A DNA stretch of 45,741 nucleotides from Rhodoferax sp. (GCF_025354435.1 NZ_JANXMU010000065.1:1-45741), one strand, 5' to 3'. Positions 1 to 10,200 are shown, numbered from the stretch's first letter. Numbers and translations: made by a program. Notes: generated by a model from the letters alone, not told the origin.

Positions 1-504
1 GTCGTCGTTGGCGATGACATCCTCGGCGCCCGCATCGAGCGCCGCCTCCATCACCTTGTCTTCGGACGCGCCCGGTGCGAACACCAACAGGCCGCAATGC
101 TTGAACAAGAAGGCGACCGAGCCGTCAGTGCCCATGTTGCCGCCGTTCTTGGCGAAGGCGTGGCGCACTTCGGCCACCGTGCGCACGCGGTTGTCGGTGA
201 GGCAGTCGACCATCACCGCCGCGCCGGCAACGCCGTACCCCTCATAGCGCACCTCTTCGTAGTTGACACCCTCCAGTGCGCCGGTGCCACGCTTGATCGC
301 GCTCTCGATGTTGTCCTTGGGCATATTGACATCGCGCGCCTTGTCCATGGCAAGGCGCAGTCGCGGATTCATCGCCGGGTCACCCCCGCCCATGCGCGCG
401 GCCACGGTAACCTCCTTGATCAGCCGCGTGAAGGCCTTACCCTTCTTGGCATCGGTAATCGCCTTCTTGTGCTTGATATTCGCCCACTTGCTGTGCCCGG
501 CCAT
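1..504 (-). CDS. yebC: YebC/PmpR family DNA-binding regulator (3' end cut by window edge)
   Basis: Reading leftward from an ATG at 502-504, the frame stays open to base 1 and gives 168 residues. The protein begins [15 protein letters not shown], the hallmark N-terminus of the YebC/TACO1 family, and continues with [12 protein letters not shown] and the [11 protein letters not shown] stretch of the central domain. Full-length members are about 240 residues, so roughly the last 70 are outside the window. Family members are cytoplasmic; some act as transcription regulators (PmpR) and others help ribosomes through proline-rich stretches. Which role applies here cannot be told. The gene is divergent from the ATPase gene starting at 620, with about 115 bases between them. 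The family call is secure. Confidence 0.95.
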   Translation of the reverse strand, partial: MAGHSKWANIKHKKAITDAKKGKAFTRLIKEVTVAARMGGGDPAMNPRLRLAMDKARDVNMPKDNIESAIKRGTGALEGVNYEEVRYEGYGVAGAAVMVDCLTDNRVRTVAEVRHAFAKNGGNMGTDGSVAFLFKHCGLLVFAPGASEDKVMEAALDAGAEDVIANDD

Positions 505-619
505 AAAGCCTCTGCCTCTGTGACGGTTCGGAAAGCTTATAATTTTACCATTCCGGCCCAACGGATCGCAGCATCATTCGAGATTCACGACAAAGACTCA
601 CGACAAGGACCGCCTCCCC

Positions 620-2155
620 ATGATCACGCCCATCGCCGTCGCCAGGTCAGGCGCCACCGAACTGGCGCTGCTGCCCGCCCTCGCCAACCGCCACGGGCTG
701 ATCGCCGGCGCCACCGGAACGGGCAAGACGGTTACCCTGCAGACGCTGGCGCAGGGCTTCTCTGCCATCGGCGTGCCGGTGTTCATGGCCGATGTCAAAG
801 GCGATCTGACCGGCATCAGCCAGGCGGGCCGTATTGGCGACAAGCTGGCCGGCATTCTGAAAGAGCGCGGCATCGACCAGCCCGAATCTCTGGCCTGCCC
901 CGCCACCCTGTGGGATGTGTTTGGTGAGCAAGGCCACCCGGTGCGCGCCACCGTGTCCGACATGGGTCCGCTGTTACTGGGCCGCATGCTGAACCTGAAC
1001 GACACCCAGGGCGGCGTGCTCAACATGGTGTTCAAGATTGCCGACGACCACGGCCTGCTGCTGCTGGACCTGAAAGACCTGCGCGCCATGCTCCAGTATG
1101 TGGGCGACAACAGCAGCGAATTCACAACCCAGTACGGCAATGTGTCCGCCGCCAGCGTGGGCGCCATCCAGCGCGGCCTGTTGCAGATCGAATCGCAAGG
1201 TGGCGACAAGTTCTTTGGCGAGCCCATGCTCAATATCAGCGACTTCATGCAGACCGTGGACGGCAAGGGTGTCATCAACATCCTGACCGCCGACAAGCTG
1301 ATGAACGCACCGCGCCTGTACGCCACCTTTTTGCTGTGGATGCTGTCCGAGCTCTTCGAGCAACTGCCCGAAATCGGCGACCCCGAGCAGCCCAAACTGG
1401 TGTTCTTCTTCGACGAAGCGCATCTGCTGTTCAACGAAGCGCCCAAGGCGCTGGTGGAGCGCATCGAGCTGGTGGTGCGCCTGGTGCGCTCCAAGGGCGT
1501 GGGCGTGTACTTTGTGACGCAAAACCCGCTGGACATCCCGGATTCGGTGCTGGCCCAGCTGGGCAACCGGGTACAGCACGCCCTGCGCGCCTTTACCCCG
1601 CGTGACCAAAAAGCCGTCAAGGCCGCGGCGCAGACCATGCGCCAGAAACCCGGACTGGACATCGAAGCCGCCATCACCGAACTGGCCGTGGGCGAAGCCT
1701 TGGTCAGCCTCCTGGATGAAAAAGGCCGCCCCAGCATCACCGAGCGCGTGTTTGTGCTGCCGCCTGGCAGCCAGCTCGGCCCTATCACCCCAGAGCAACG
1801 CCAGTCGCTGATCGCCAATTCGCTGGTCGCAGGGGTGTACGAAAAGCTGGTAGACCGCGAATCGGCCTACGAGAAGCTCAAAGGCCGCACAGAAACCACG
1901 GCCACCAACACCTCGGCACCCGCCCAGCCACCCAGCCTGCCCGGCATGGCCCCGCCCGCCGCGGAAAGCAGCGCACTGGGCGGTGTGATGGGAGGCTTAA
2001 ACGACATCCTGTTTGGCACCACCGGCCCGCGCGGCGGCAAGCACGACGGCCTAGCCCAGACCATGATGAAGTCCGCCGTGCGCACCATGGGCACCAAGGT
2101 CGGACAAGAGATCTTGCGCGGCGTGCTGGGCGGCATCTTCGGCGGTAAGCGCTAG
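620..2155 (+). CDS. HerA-like P-loop ATPase, DUF853 family
   Basis: The 511-residue protein opens with a Walker A motif GATGTGKT at residues 30-37, followed by [13 protein letters not shown], typical of the HerA/FtsK-like DUF853 group (E. coli YjgR is the usual example). The Walker B with a DEAH-type signature ([10 protein letters not shown]) has its Asp-Glu at about 265-266. The [19 protein letters not shown] segment is the sensor/arginine-finger region. The C-terminus is Gly/Met-rich and ends FGGKR, a common tail in this family. Length matches the family norm of about 500. HerA proteins are hexameric DNA-pumping ATPases; the substrate of DUF853 proteins is not established. It ends in TAG, which shows that TAG is a normal stop here. 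Confidence 0.93.
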   Translation: MITPIAVARSGATELALLPALANRHGLIAGATGTGKTVTLQTLAQGFSAIGVPVFMADVKGDLTGISQAGRIGDKLAGILKERGIDQPESLACPATLWDVFGEQGHPVRATVSDMGPLLLGRMLNLNDTQGGVLNMVFKIADDHGLLLLDLKDLRAMLQYVGDNSSEFTTQYGNVSAASVGAIQRGLLQIESQGGDKFFGEPMLNISDFMQTVDGKGVINILTADKLMNAPRLYATFLLWMLSELFEQLPEIGDPEQPKLVFFFDEAHLLFNEAPKALVERIELVVRLVRSKGVGVYFVTQNPLDIPDSVLAQLGNRVQHALRAFTPRDQKAVKAAAQTMRQKPGLDIEAAITELAVGEALVSLLDEKGRPSITERVFVLPPGSQLGPITPEQRQSLIANSLVAGVYEKLVDRESAYEKLKGRTETTATNTSAPAQPPSLPGMAPPAAESSALGGVMGGLNDILFGTTGPRGGKHDGLAQTMMKSAVRTMGTKVGQEILRGVLGGIFGGKR

Positions 2156-2253
2156 TCGCTTTACACAGGCTTTGCGGCAGCCATACCCGAGGCCAAAGTC
2201 TGCCGTCCAGAATGTCCAGGATCGGGCCCTATGCCCTCTTTGGACAGGTTGGC

Positions 2254-2643
2254 ATGGATTTCCCTTTTTTCTCCTCCGTCAGCAGCCTGATGGAATACGG
2301 CTTTTGGCTGCTGATCGCCTTTTCCGTTCTGGCCCCGGTGGGCGTATTTGCCACTTTGCTGGTGCGCCGGGTCATCTCGCGCCCGGCGGTGCTGGTGTTT
2401 GGCATCGTGCTGATTTTGCTGGCCGGGCTGGATGTGGTGCTGCTGCAAAAACTCAACAGCTGGGCCAAAGTGGTGCCTACACCGCTGGAGGACCACTTTT
2501 TTGCGTCCGAAGTGTCCCTGGCGCTGTACCTGCTGCCAGTGGTGTTGGCAGGCATTGGCGTGAACCTGGTGTCGCATGTTTTGATACACCACCTGGGCGA
2601 GGCCGAACGCCGCTTTGACAAGTCCCACAAGAATCCCGAGTAA
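2254..2643 (+). CDS. Small membrane protein, three predicted TM helices, unknown function
   Basis: I chose the ATG at 2254 (129 residues) over the upstream in-frame ATG at 2212. The later start places the aromatic stretch MDFPFFSSVSSLMEYGFWLL just ahead of the first membrane segment; the 143-residue version cannot be excluded. Three hydrophobic segments are visible: around residues 16-36, 46-66 and 90-115. The last leads to the polar tail HLGEAERRFDKSHKNPE. I do not recognise a family. It lies about 100 bases after the DUF853 gene on the same strand and about 65 bases before the uracil-catabolism operon, so it could be read with either. Its spacing and a dyad downstream suggest it ends the preceding unit. 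Confidence 0.7.
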   Translation: MDFPFFSSVSSLMEYGFWLLIAFSVLAPVGVFATLLVRRVISRPAVLVFGIVLILLAGLDVVLLQKLNSWAKVVPTPLEDHFFASEVSLALYLLPVVLAGIGVNLVSHVLIHHLGEAERRFDKSHKNPE

Positions 2644-2654
2644 GGTTCTGTTAC

Positions 2655-2676
2655 GCATGCAAAATACATAGCATGC
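2655..2676. promoter_or_regulatory. Paired GCATGC sites upstream of the uracil operon
   Basis: Two copies of the self-complementary hexamer GCATGC lie at 2655-2660 and 2671-2676, separated by ten A/T-rich bases, 33 bases before the urc1 start codon at 2709. The 65-base gap holds no gene, and the site is placed as an operator or promoter element for the urc operon. No regulator is encoded next to it, so the binding protein is unknown. The dyad is what I see; the role is inferred from position. Confidence 0.35.
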
Positions 2677-2708
2677 ACGGAATTTGTTGCATTCTTTGAG
2701 GACTCTTT

Positions 2709-3983
2709 ATGCCCGCTGATACCGCTACCGGCTCCATGGCTCCCGCGCAAACCAGCCACATCCGCCTCACCTCGCACGCCAGCGGCTACGGCGCGCTGCC
2801 GATACGCTGGGCCGCAGCCACCGCCGCCGAGCGCGGCCCGGTGGTCGGCACCACCACCAAACGTGCCCACCGCAACGTCATCGGCACCCACAGCGGCAGC
2901 TACAGCATCTACCGCGCGCTGGCCGTGGCCTCGGGCGGCCTGTCGCCGCAGCACAAGGCCGACCTGACCAACACCATGCCCACCGACATCATCGGCCCCT
3001 ACCCGCAATGGAGCGAGCCGGGCCGCATCGTCGCCATGGACCCCTGGGGCGCGACGGTTGCCGAGGTGTTTGCCGGCGAACTGGCGGCGGGCTACGACAT
3101 CCGCCCCACCATCGCCGTCACCCAGGCCCATGTGATCCTGCCGGAGGTAATCGAAGCGCTGCAATCCGGTCGCCTGAAGGCCGACGGCAAATTCCTCACC
3201 GCCAGCGGCGCGGCCATGGTCACCAAGGTGGCGGTGGAACCGGTGTGGTACCTACCCGATGTGGCCAAGCGCTTTGGTTGCACCGAGGCCGAGCTGCGCC
3301 GCGTGCTGTTCGAGGAAACCGGCGGCATGTACCCCGAACTGGTGACCCGCAGCGACCTGGAAGTGTTTTTGCCACCCATCGGCGGGCTCACCGCCTACAT
3401 CTTCGGCAACCCGCGCGATCTGGCGAATCCCGAGGTCGAACTCACCGCGCGCGTGCACGACGAGTGCAACGGCTCGGACGTGTTTGGCTCCGACATCTGC
3501 ACCTGCCGACCCTACCTCACGCACGCCATCGAGGAATGCATCCAGGGTGCGCAACGCGGCGGTGTGGGCCTGGTGTCGTACTTCCGCAAGGAAGGCCGGG
3601 CCCTGGGCGAAGTCACCAAGTTCCTGGTCTACAACGCCCGCAAGCGCCAGGTCGGTGGCGACACCGCCGACCAGTATTTCAACCGCACCGAGTGCGTGGC
3701 TGGGGTGCAGGACATGCGCTTCCAGGAGCTCATGCCCGACGTGCTGAACTGGCTGGGCATCCGCAAAATCCACCGCCTGGTGTCGATGAGCAATATGAAA
3801 TATGACGCCATCACCCGCGCCGGTATCGAGGTGGTGCAACGGGTGAATATTCCCGACCACATGATCCCCGCCGATGCACAGGTGGAAATGGACGCGAAAA
3901 TGGCAGCGGGGTACTTCACCCCCGGCGCGGTGCCGGATGCCGAAGAACTCAAAAAGGCCAAAGGCCGTGGATTGACTGAATGA
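2709..3983 (+). CDS. GTP cyclohydrolase II-like protein of uracil catabolism (Urc1-type)
   Basis: This 424-residue protein has a GTP cyclohydrolase II domain in its second half. The zinc-binding pattern C253-x10-C264-x-C266 is intact (ECNGSDVFGSDICTC), followed by the SYFRKEGRALGE region, where RibA proteins carry EGRGIGL. The first 220 residues have no counterpart in riboflavin-pathway RibA (about 200 residues in total), and this long form is the one found with DUF1688 and uracil phosphoribosyltransferase. That trio defines the URC pathway described in the yeast Lachancea kluyveri (URC1, URC4, URC6), which opens the pyrimidine ring by a route different from the reductive and Rut pathways. 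It overlaps the next gene by four bases (ATGA), so the two are translationally coupled. Assignment to URC rather than riboflavin synthesis rests on length and context. Confidence 0.88.
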   Translation: MPADTATGSMAPAQTSHIRLTSHASGYGALPIRWAAATAAERGPVVGTTTKRAHRNVIGTHSGSYSIYRALAVASGGLSPQHKADLTNTMPTDIIGPYPQWSEPGRIVAMDPWGATVAEVFAGELAAGYDIRPTIAVTQAHVILPEVIEALQSGRLKADGKFLTASGAAMVTKVAVEPVWYLPDVAKRFGCTEAELRRVLFEETGGMYPELVTRSDLEVFLPPIGGLTAYIFGNPRDLANPEVELTARVHDECNGSDVFGSDICTCRPYLTHAIEECIQGAQRGGVGLVSYFRKEGRALGEVTKFLVYNARKRQVGGDTADQYFNRTECVAGVQDMRFQELMPDVLNWLGIRKIHRLVSMSNMKYDAITRAGIEVVQRVNIPDHMIPADAQVEMDAKMAAGYFTPGAVPDAEELKKAKGRGLTE

Positions 3984-5257
3984 CTATGGATTTGATAGCT
4001 ACCCGTGCAGATGCAATCAGTGCTAGCACCCTATTACGCTCTACAAAAGCAGTGCGCGCGCGGGCCCAGGGCCTGCTGGCGCGCGCCCGTGCGGGCGAAT
4101 CCCAGTACTTCACCGTGGTGGATGCCGCGCTAGCTCCCACCGCGCAGTTGGTGGCCGAGGTCACCCGCAAAAACTATCCCAGCCTAGAGATCCCGTACCA
4201 CAGCCGCTGGCGGCATTTTGAGGCGGGCGGGGTCAACCGCACCGACCAGATGACCGAAGAACTGGGCAAGGTGTCGGTGGCCAAGCGGGCTCGCGCGCAG
4301 ATTGACCTGGCCATCGTCAGCGTGTTGCTGGACGCAGGCGCAGGCCCCGACTGGAGCTACACCGACCCGCGCACCGGCCAAAAGCTCAGCCGCTCCGAAG
4401 GCCTGGGCGTGGCCAGTTTCAACGCTTTCACCAAAGGCCTGTTTTCCAGCAAGCCGACCCAGCCCTGCCAGGCCGATGCGCTGGGTTTGCAGTCCCTCAC
4501 CTCGCGCCAGTTGGGCGATGCGTTCCAGGTCGGCGTGGAGAACCCGCTGGTCGGACTGGAAGGCCGCGTCGCCTTGCTGCGCCGCCTGGGTGAGGTCGTT
4601 GCAGCCCAGCCCGAAGTATTTGGCGGTGCGGGCGGCCTGTGCCGTCCGGGCCGCTTGTTCGACCACCTGGTGCCCACCGACACCGACGAGCCCACGGTGG
4701 CGGCGCACGATATTCTTGCAGCACTACTGGGCACGCTCTCGCCCATCTGGCCTGCACAGAATGCTATCAAAACAGATGATGGAGCTGACATTGCACTCGG
4801 CGACTGCTGGCGGCACAGCGCGGTGCCCGGCGAGGGCGCTTCTGCGGGCTGGATGCCCTTCCACAAGCTGTCGCAGTGGCTCACCTATTCGCTGCTGGAG
4901 CCGCTGGAATGGGCGGATGTGACCGTCACCGGCCTGGATGCACTGACGGGCCTGCCCGAGTACCGCAACGGCGGCCTGCTGCTGGACGGCGGCGTGCTGG
5001 TATTGAAAGACCCGGCGCTAGCCACCCAGGCGCACACTGCGGGCGATGAATGCATCGTCGAATGGCGGGCCTTGACCGTCGCCCTGCTGGACGAGCTGGC
5101 TCCGCTGGTGCGCGCCGAGCTAGGCCTCACCGCTACGCAAATGCCCCTGGCCTGCGTGCTCGAAGGTGGCACCTGGGCGGCAGGCCGCGTGCTGGCCCAG
5201 CGCTTGCGGGGTGGCACCCCACCCTTGAACATCGCCAGCGATGGCACCGTTTTCTAA
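3980..5257 (+). CDS. DUF1688 family protein, Urc4-type uracil catabolism
   Basis: The 425-residue product matches the DUF1688/Urc4 family in recognisable blocks: [59 protein letters not shown], the [12 protein letters not shown] block, and [19 protein letters not shown]. Urc4 is required for uracil catabolism in L. kluyveri, but its exact reaction is less certain than that of Urc1. The start ATG overlaps the urc1 stop. The first 20 or so residues ([16 protein letters not shown]) are encoded by what looks like a copy of the intergenic repeat found across this window. A second repeat-like stretch near 4736-4772 coincides with extra residues [10 protein letters not shown] between PIWPA and LGDCWRH. 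The gene otherwise appears intact. Confidence 0.88.
   Translation: MTMDLIATRADAISASTLLRSTKAVRARAQGLLARARAGESQYFTVVDAALAPTAQLVAEVTRKNYPSLEIPYHSRWRHFEAGGVNRTDQMTEELGKVSVAKRARAQIDLAIVSVLLDAGAGPDWSYTDPRTGQKLSRSEGLGVASFNAFTKGLFSSKPTQPCQADALGLQSLTSRQLGDAFQVGVENPLVGLEGRVALLRRLGEVVAAQPEVFGGAGGLCRPGRLFDHLVPTDTDEPTVAAHDILAALLGTLSPIWPAQNAIKTDDGADIALGDCWRHSAVPGEGASAGWMPFHKLSQWLTYSLLEPLEWADVTVTGLDALTGLPEYRNGGLLLDGGVLVLKDPALATQAHTAGDECIVEWRALTVALLDELAPLVRAELGLTATQMPLACVLEGGTWAAGRVLAQRLRGGTPPLNIASDGTVF
3991..4033 (-). repeat. Intergenic repeat (family A), copy inside the start of the DUF1688 gene
   Basis: TTTGATAGCT at 3991-4000 and GTGCTAGCACC at about 4020-4030 form the two ends of the repeat, starting seven bases after the urc1 stop codon. 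The copy is translated as the N-terminal end of DUF1688. Strand is given relative to the AGGCC-first orientation. Confidence 0.55.
4736..4772 (+). repeat. Possible degenerate family A repeat inside the DUF1688 coding region
   Basis: CTCGCCCAT followed by GCTATCAAAA at 4763-4772 resembles the distal half of the repeat. It coincides with an insertion of about ten residues in an otherwise conserved DUF1688 block. The match is weak. Confidence 0.3.
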
Positions 5258-5276
5258 CCCATTGAAGAAGCACACC

Positions 5277-5906
<630 letters not shown>

Positions 5907-5929
5907 CCAAAGGGAATAAGCGCGGGGAT

Positions 5930-6136
5930 TTAGACGATGACGGTCAGGTCAGTCGAGCTCACCAGGCTGGAACCGGCGCGGGGCCACTCTACCAGCACAC
6001 CCTTGTCGGTCTGGGCCAGCACATAGCCGTCGGTGCGTTCGATGCTGCCACGGCGCACCAGGTTCACGCGCTCGCCAGGGGCGAACTGGTTCTGGGCAAC
6101 GGCGAACAGGGATTTGATGAAATACAGAACTTGCAT
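5930..6136 (-). CDS. Small protein of 68 residues, unknown function
   Basis: MQVLYFIKSLFAVAQNQFAP opens a short protein that continues RRGSIERTDGYVLAQTDKGVLVEWPRAG and ends TVIV. The repeated short hydrophobic-strand pattern suggests a small beta-barrel (KOW/SH3-like), but I do not recognise a named family. A GGAG ribosome-binding site lies nine bases before the ATG. That is the main reason for preferring this frame over the overlapping 66-residue one at 5949-6149. It follows the DUF3563-like gene on the same strand by 47 bases and may share its promoter, with the palindromes at 6388-6449 upstream. Confidence 0.55.
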   Translation of the reverse strand: MQVLYFIKSLFAVAQNQFAPGERVNLVRRGSIERTDGYVLAQTDKGVLVEWPRAGSSLVSSTDLTVIV

Positions 6137-6183
6137 GGTGAAACTCCAAAAAGGGTCAGGCGCTGTGCCTGGAAATTAAAAAA

Positions 6184-6348
6184 TTATTTCGACTGCAGCC
6201 ACTGGCGTTCGCGGGACTCGAGGTCGGCGAATGACTGGGATTTGCCGAGGTAGCTGTCCACATCGCGCTGGTCTTGCTGGTCCAGGTGGCGGCCCAGTGC
6301 GTGGGCGGCGTTACGTGCGGAGAACCAAAATAAATAAAGAATGTGCAT
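6184..6348 (-). CDS. Small DUF3563-like protein
   Basis: Starting at the ATG complement at 6346-6348, the product is 54 residues: MHILYLFWFSARNAAHALG, then a charged half containing DVDSYLGKSQSFADLESRERQWLQ. The tail pattern of a Tyr-Leu-x-x-(A/S)-x-(S/D)-hydrophobic-Asp-Leu-Glu block resembles DUF3563, a family of short proteins common in Burkholderiales. The longer 86-residue frame starting at 6444 would run through two palindromes and is unlikely. No function is known to me. The upstream region holds two strong inverted repeats, suggesting tight transcriptional control. Confidence 0.55.
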   Translation of the reverse strand: MHILYLFWFSARNAAHALGRHLDQQDQRDVDSYLGKSQSFADLESRERQWLQSK

Positions 6349-6387
6349 AGCCAAAGTGTCCTGGGGTAAAACCGCTCCCTGTTTTTC

Positions 6388-6399
6388 AGGGTTAACCCT
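6388..6399. promoter_or_regulatory. Perfect 12-bp palindrome upstream of the DUF3563-like gene
   Basis: AGGGTTAACCCT is perfectly self-complementary and lies 40 bases upstream of the start codon at 6348, in the region where a promoter for the leftward transcript would sit. It is probably an operator; the regulator is not identified. Confidence 0.4.
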
Positions 6400-6431
6400 A
6401 GTATCGCACAAGGCCGGTGCACGCACGCACC

Positions 6432-6449
6432 AACTAATGCACATTAGTT
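6432..6449. promoter_or_regulatory. 18-bp inverted repeat (8-2-8), probable operator
   Basis: Arms AACTAATG and CATTAGTT flank the dinucleotide CA. The size and symmetry fit a dimeric TetR- or MarR-type operator. The only gene start it can serve is the leftward DUF3563-like gene. Function is inferred. Confidence 0.4.
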
Positions 6450-6544
6450 ACTCTTGTTTGGTATAAGGCACCGTTTTGCCTCAATTTGGTGCATCTCCCA
6501 AGCACCTCTCCAACACACATGGCTTTTGAAGTTTTTATAAGAAA

Positions 6545-6596
6545 TAGGCCTCTAGCGCATATCCTGCCTACGCTATTCGCTATTTATTCAATAGCA
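6545..6596 (+). repeat. Family A repeat, one base after the thiQ stop codon
   Basis: The copy carries AGGCCTCTAGCGCATAT, CTACGCTA and AATAGCA in order. AATAGCA ends at 6596; the leftward thiQ gene stops at 6598-6600. Confidence 0.85.
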
Positions 6597-6597
6597 A

Positions 6598-7234
<637 letters not shown>

Positions 7235-7242
<8 letters not shown>

Positions 7243-8815
7243 GGTGGGGGGCCTTACGGCGTGGGCCTTCGATGAACGCAAACGCGGCCATGGCCAGGGC
7301 CATCAGCACGCAAGCCAACACCAGCGCCGCGTCGCCATTGGCGGCACCGGGGCGGCCCAGGCGCTGGTAGATCAGCGTGGTCAGCGTGGCCCATTCGGGG
7401 CGGGATAAAAACAGGGTCACGGCGAATTCGCCCAGCGCCGTGGCCGCCGCGAAGGCCATGCCCCGGCGCAGCGCGGGTGCCACCATCGGCAGCGTGACCC
7501 GCCAGAACACGCGCCAGGGCGTGGCACCCAGGCTGCGGGCGGCCTGGGGCAGGTGTTCGGGCACGCTGTCCAGCGCCGATGCCAGCGATTTGGCGATGAA
7601 CGGATAGGCCAGCACAGCGTAGGCGCACAGCAGCAGCGGCAGGCTGGCGGTCCACTGCGGGTACAGCAGCAACAAACCAAATGCCACGGTGATGGGCGAC
7701 ACCACAAACGGCAAGAACGCGGCGGCACGCATCGCCACCGAGCTTTGCGCGGCCAGCGCGTGCAGTACGCCCAGCACGGTGGCCAGTAATAGTGCAACGG
7801 CGGAAAAGCGCAAGGTGTTCCACAGCGCGGCCAACGTTTCTTCGTCGGCCACCAGCGCCCAGGTGTCCCAGCCTGCATGGGCGGCCCGCCAGACAATCGC
7901 CACTAATGGCGCGGCGCAAAAGAAAGCCAGCACACCCAGTGCCGCCGCTACACCCAGCCAGTGCGCCGGGCGGCTGGGTCGTTGGCGGGCGATGGGCTGC
8001 ACGCGGGTGGGCGTGGCCAGGCGCTTTTCGATCAAGGCATACGCCCAGGCCACCGCGCCGGTCAGCAGCAGCATCCACAGCGCCAGCAGGCTGGCCGGGG
8101 CCAGTTGCAGCTCGTGGGCCACCAGGGTGTAGATCTCGACCTCCACCGTGGCGTAACGCTGCCCGCCCAGCACCAGGGCCAGGCCAAACCCGGCAAAGCA
8201 GTACAAAAATACCAGGCACAGGCTGGATGCCAGCCAGGGCAGGATGGCCGGCCACTCGACCCGCCAGAACGCCCGCCATGGCGTGGCACCCAGAGTGCGT
8301 GCTGCCGCCACGCGCGGCGCGCTGACGTGCTCCAACGCATCCACCCCGGCGCGCACCACCACGCAGAGGTTAAAGAACAGGTTGCCGTACAGCAGCAGCC
8401 AGGGTGTGTCTTGCAGATGCAAGCCCAGCCAGCCACTGAACACGCCACGCGGCCCCCACAGCGCCAGCACACCCAGCGCGGCGACCAGGGTGGGCACCAC
8501 AAACGGCAACATCAAGAGGCGCAGCACCAGGCTGCGGCCCGCGAATTCCCAGCGCGCCAGCACCCAGGCCACCGGCAGGCCCAGCAGCAGCGCGGCGACA
8601 CAGGTGGCAGCCGCCTGCAGCACCGACCACAGCACGCGCCAGCGCAGATACGGGTCGGTCCACAGCGCCCAGGGGGAGCTAGGGGCTTGGGTGGCCAAGT
8701 CGCCCCACCAGCCTTCGCCCGCCAACCGCAACACCGGGGCCACCAGCAGCACGGCCAGGGCCAGCAGCGGCAGCAGGGCCAGCAGCCAGCGGCGGAAACT
8801 ACGCATCGTCCACAT
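7235..8815 (-). CDS. thiP: Thiamine ABC transporter permease, fused double-module type
   Basis: The 526-residue protein carries two tandem permease modules with about twelve hydrophobic segments. Each module has an EAA-type cytoplasmic loop: AARTLGATPWRAFWRVEWP in the first half and AARSLGATPWRVFWRVTLP in the second. This double architecture and length match ThiP and related iron/thiamine permeases. The start may be the ATG at 8815 or the in-frame ATG at 8806, giving MRSFRRWLLALLPLLALAVL; I cannot decide between them. It follows thiB after a 117-base gap that holds a family B repeat, a larger gap than expected inside an operon and possibly affecting the relative amount of ThiPQ. Confidence 0.9.
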
Positions 8816-8848
8816 TACCGGAGCGAATGTCCTCCAGAAACACCGCAG

Positions 8849-8930
8849 AACTGGCTTTCCCAGGCTGCTGGTATTGCCTCCTGCAAGAGGGTTGGCGAAA
8901 GATGCGAAGCACTGCAGCCTGGGGGTGAGC
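8849..8930 (+). repeat. Intergenic repeat family B, copy 1 (thiB-thiP gap)
   Basis: This stretch of about 82 bases shares CTGCAAG, GCGAAAGA, GCGAAGC and CTGCAGCCTGGGGGTG in the same order and spacing with 37333-37416. It ends two bases before the leftward thiB stop codon (8933-8935), so in the thiB transcript it lies directly after the stop. Confidence 0.75.
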
Positions 8931-8932
8931 CA

Positions 8933-9955
8933 CTACTTCAGAACCACCTGCGTCCAGCGCGCCACCCAGCCCGTGCCCTTGTCTGCAATCGTCTCGGCGG
9001 GCAGGCTGTCAAAGGCGGTGGGTTCCACGGCGTGCTTCATCACCTCGGCCAGGGGGGTGTGGGCTTCGATCGGATACATCCACATGTTGGTTTGCAAAGC
9101 CTCCTGCACCACGCCGGAGCGCATGAAGCGGATGAACTTGCCTGCCGCCTCGCGCTGGCCGCCGCCTGCCACCAGGGCTACGCCCTCGACCTGGCGGAAC
9201 ACGCCGCCCTTGAGGAACAGGTTGCCGGTAGGCGATTCGCTGATTTTTTCCTTGCTGTAAAACACCTCGGCCGCCGGGCTGCTGGCGTAGCTGACGACCA
9301 GCGGGCGGGTGCCGCCGTTGCGGCTAAATTCGGTGTAGTAAGCCTCGGTCCAGCCCTTGACGACTTTCACACCGTTGCCGCGCATGCGGGCCCACCAGTC
9401 AAAAGCCTTTTCTTCGCCCATGCCTGCGATGGTGGCCAGCAAAAAGGCGTAGCCGGGGCTGGAGGTGGCGGGATTGGGCACCACCAGCAGGTTGCGGTAG
9501 GCGGGCTGGGCCAGGTCTTCCAGTGTTTTGGGTAGTGCCAGGCCACTCTTGGCGAAGGCCGCCTTGTCAAAGTTCAAATTGACGAAGCCGTAGTCCACCG
9601 GCACCACGTTCGCACCCACCTGGGCAATGGCCGAACCCTGGGTGTAGGCCAACGGCTCCAGCACCTTGTTGGCCTGGGCCTTGGCGACGGAAGCGTTGTC
9701 CAGGCCAAACACCACGTCGGCGATGGGCTGGGCGCGGGTGAGGATGAGCTTGTTAAGCATCTCGCCCGCATCGCCCGCCTTGATGATGCTGAGCTTGACA
9801 CCGGATTCGGCCTCGAACTGGGCCAGCAGCGGCTTGGGCAGCGAGAACGAACTGTGCACCAGCACCCGCAGCGGAGTGTCTTGGGCCAAGGCCGGGAGGG
9901 AGACGAGTGCGGCCAGCGCGGTGGCGGCCAGGGTAAAACTACGGCGGTACAGCAT
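8933..9955 (-). CDS. thiB: Thiamine-type ABC transporter periplasmic binding protein
   Basis: The 340-residue product starts with a Sec signal peptide (MLYRRSFTLAATALAALVSLPALAQ). The mature start TPLRVLVHSSFSLPKPLLAQFEAESG and the segment ADVVFGLDNASVAKAQ are characteristic of ThiB/TbpA. Length agrees with the family, about 330. Its position directly downstream of a TPP riboswitch supports thiamine or a thiamine phosphate as ligand. In the periplasm it would deliver ligand to ThiP, with ThiQ driving uptake. It ends in TAG. Confidence 0.92.
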   Translation of the reverse strand: MLYRRSFTLAATALAALVSLPALAQDTPLRVLVHSSFSLPKPLLAQFEAESGVKLSIIKAGDAGEMLNKLILTRAQPIADVVFGLDNASVAKAQANKVLEPLAYTQGSAIAQVGANVVPVDYGFVNLNFDKAAFAKSGLALPKTLEDLAQPAYRNLLVVPNPATSSPGYAFLLATIAGMGEEKAFDWWARMRGNGVKVVKGWTEAYYTEFSRNGGTRPLVVSYASSPAAEVFYSKEKISESPTGNLFLKGGVFRQVEGVALVAGGGQREAAGKFIRFMRSGVVQEALQTNMWMYPIEAHTPLAEVMKHAVEPTAFDSLPAETIADKGTGWVARWTQVVLK

Positions 9956-10016
9956 GTGTGCCTTTCAATGCGCCGGCGGCGGACGCATGAAAAGGCCCCA
10001 AAGTTGACCCCATCAC

Positions 10017-10096
10017 GCTCCCTACGCTGGCATGACCCAGATCAGGTATGGGGTATTTCTCAGTCTGTTTTTAGTCCAGACACCCCCGGTGTAGGA
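10017..10096 (-). promoter_or_regulatory. TPP riboswitch (thi-box) controlling thiBPQ
   Basis: Read on the minus strand, the core holds the conserved blocks GGGGGTGTCTGG, CTGAGA followed by ACCCC, then ACCTGATCTGGGTCATGCC and AGCGTAGGGAG. These match the THI-element consensus in the same order, with the variable stem between GGTGTCTGGACT and AGTCC-type complements. It lies about 60 bases upstream of the thiB start codon. TPP binding is expected to shut down expression, probably by hiding the ribosome-binding site, since I see no clear U-tract terminator in the short leader. Recognition is by motif and is strong. Confidence 0.96.
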
Positions 10097-10169
10097 CCGG
10101 ATTGTAGTGGTTGTCCACCGGCTTCAAGTTCTCCCTGCCAACACTGGATAAACTTGTGGATAACCCTGC

Positions 10170-10200
10170 CAAGCACTTGTATAGGGTGGTTAAGTGCTTG
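10170..10200. promoter_or_regulatory. Inverted repeat between the thi riboswitch and dedA
   Basis: Nine-base arms CAAGCACTT (10170-10178) and AAGTGCTTG (10192-10200) flank a 13-base loop. It sits downstream of dedA and upstream of the thi leader, so it may be an operator in the thi promoter region or a weak terminator for dedA. No U-tract follows on the dedA strand, which argues against an intrinsic terminator. Confidence 0.3.

Noticed and set aside
7961-9535. Long plus-strand frame (524 codons) opposite thiP and thiB
   Set aside because: Antisense shadow of two clear ABC transporter genes; low-complexity Gln/His/Arg composition.
10155-10163. Perfect DnaA-box-like TGTGGATAA
   Set aside because: A single box with no further boxes, no AT-rich unwinding region and no origin-associated gene; chance or a local regulatory role is more likely than an origin.
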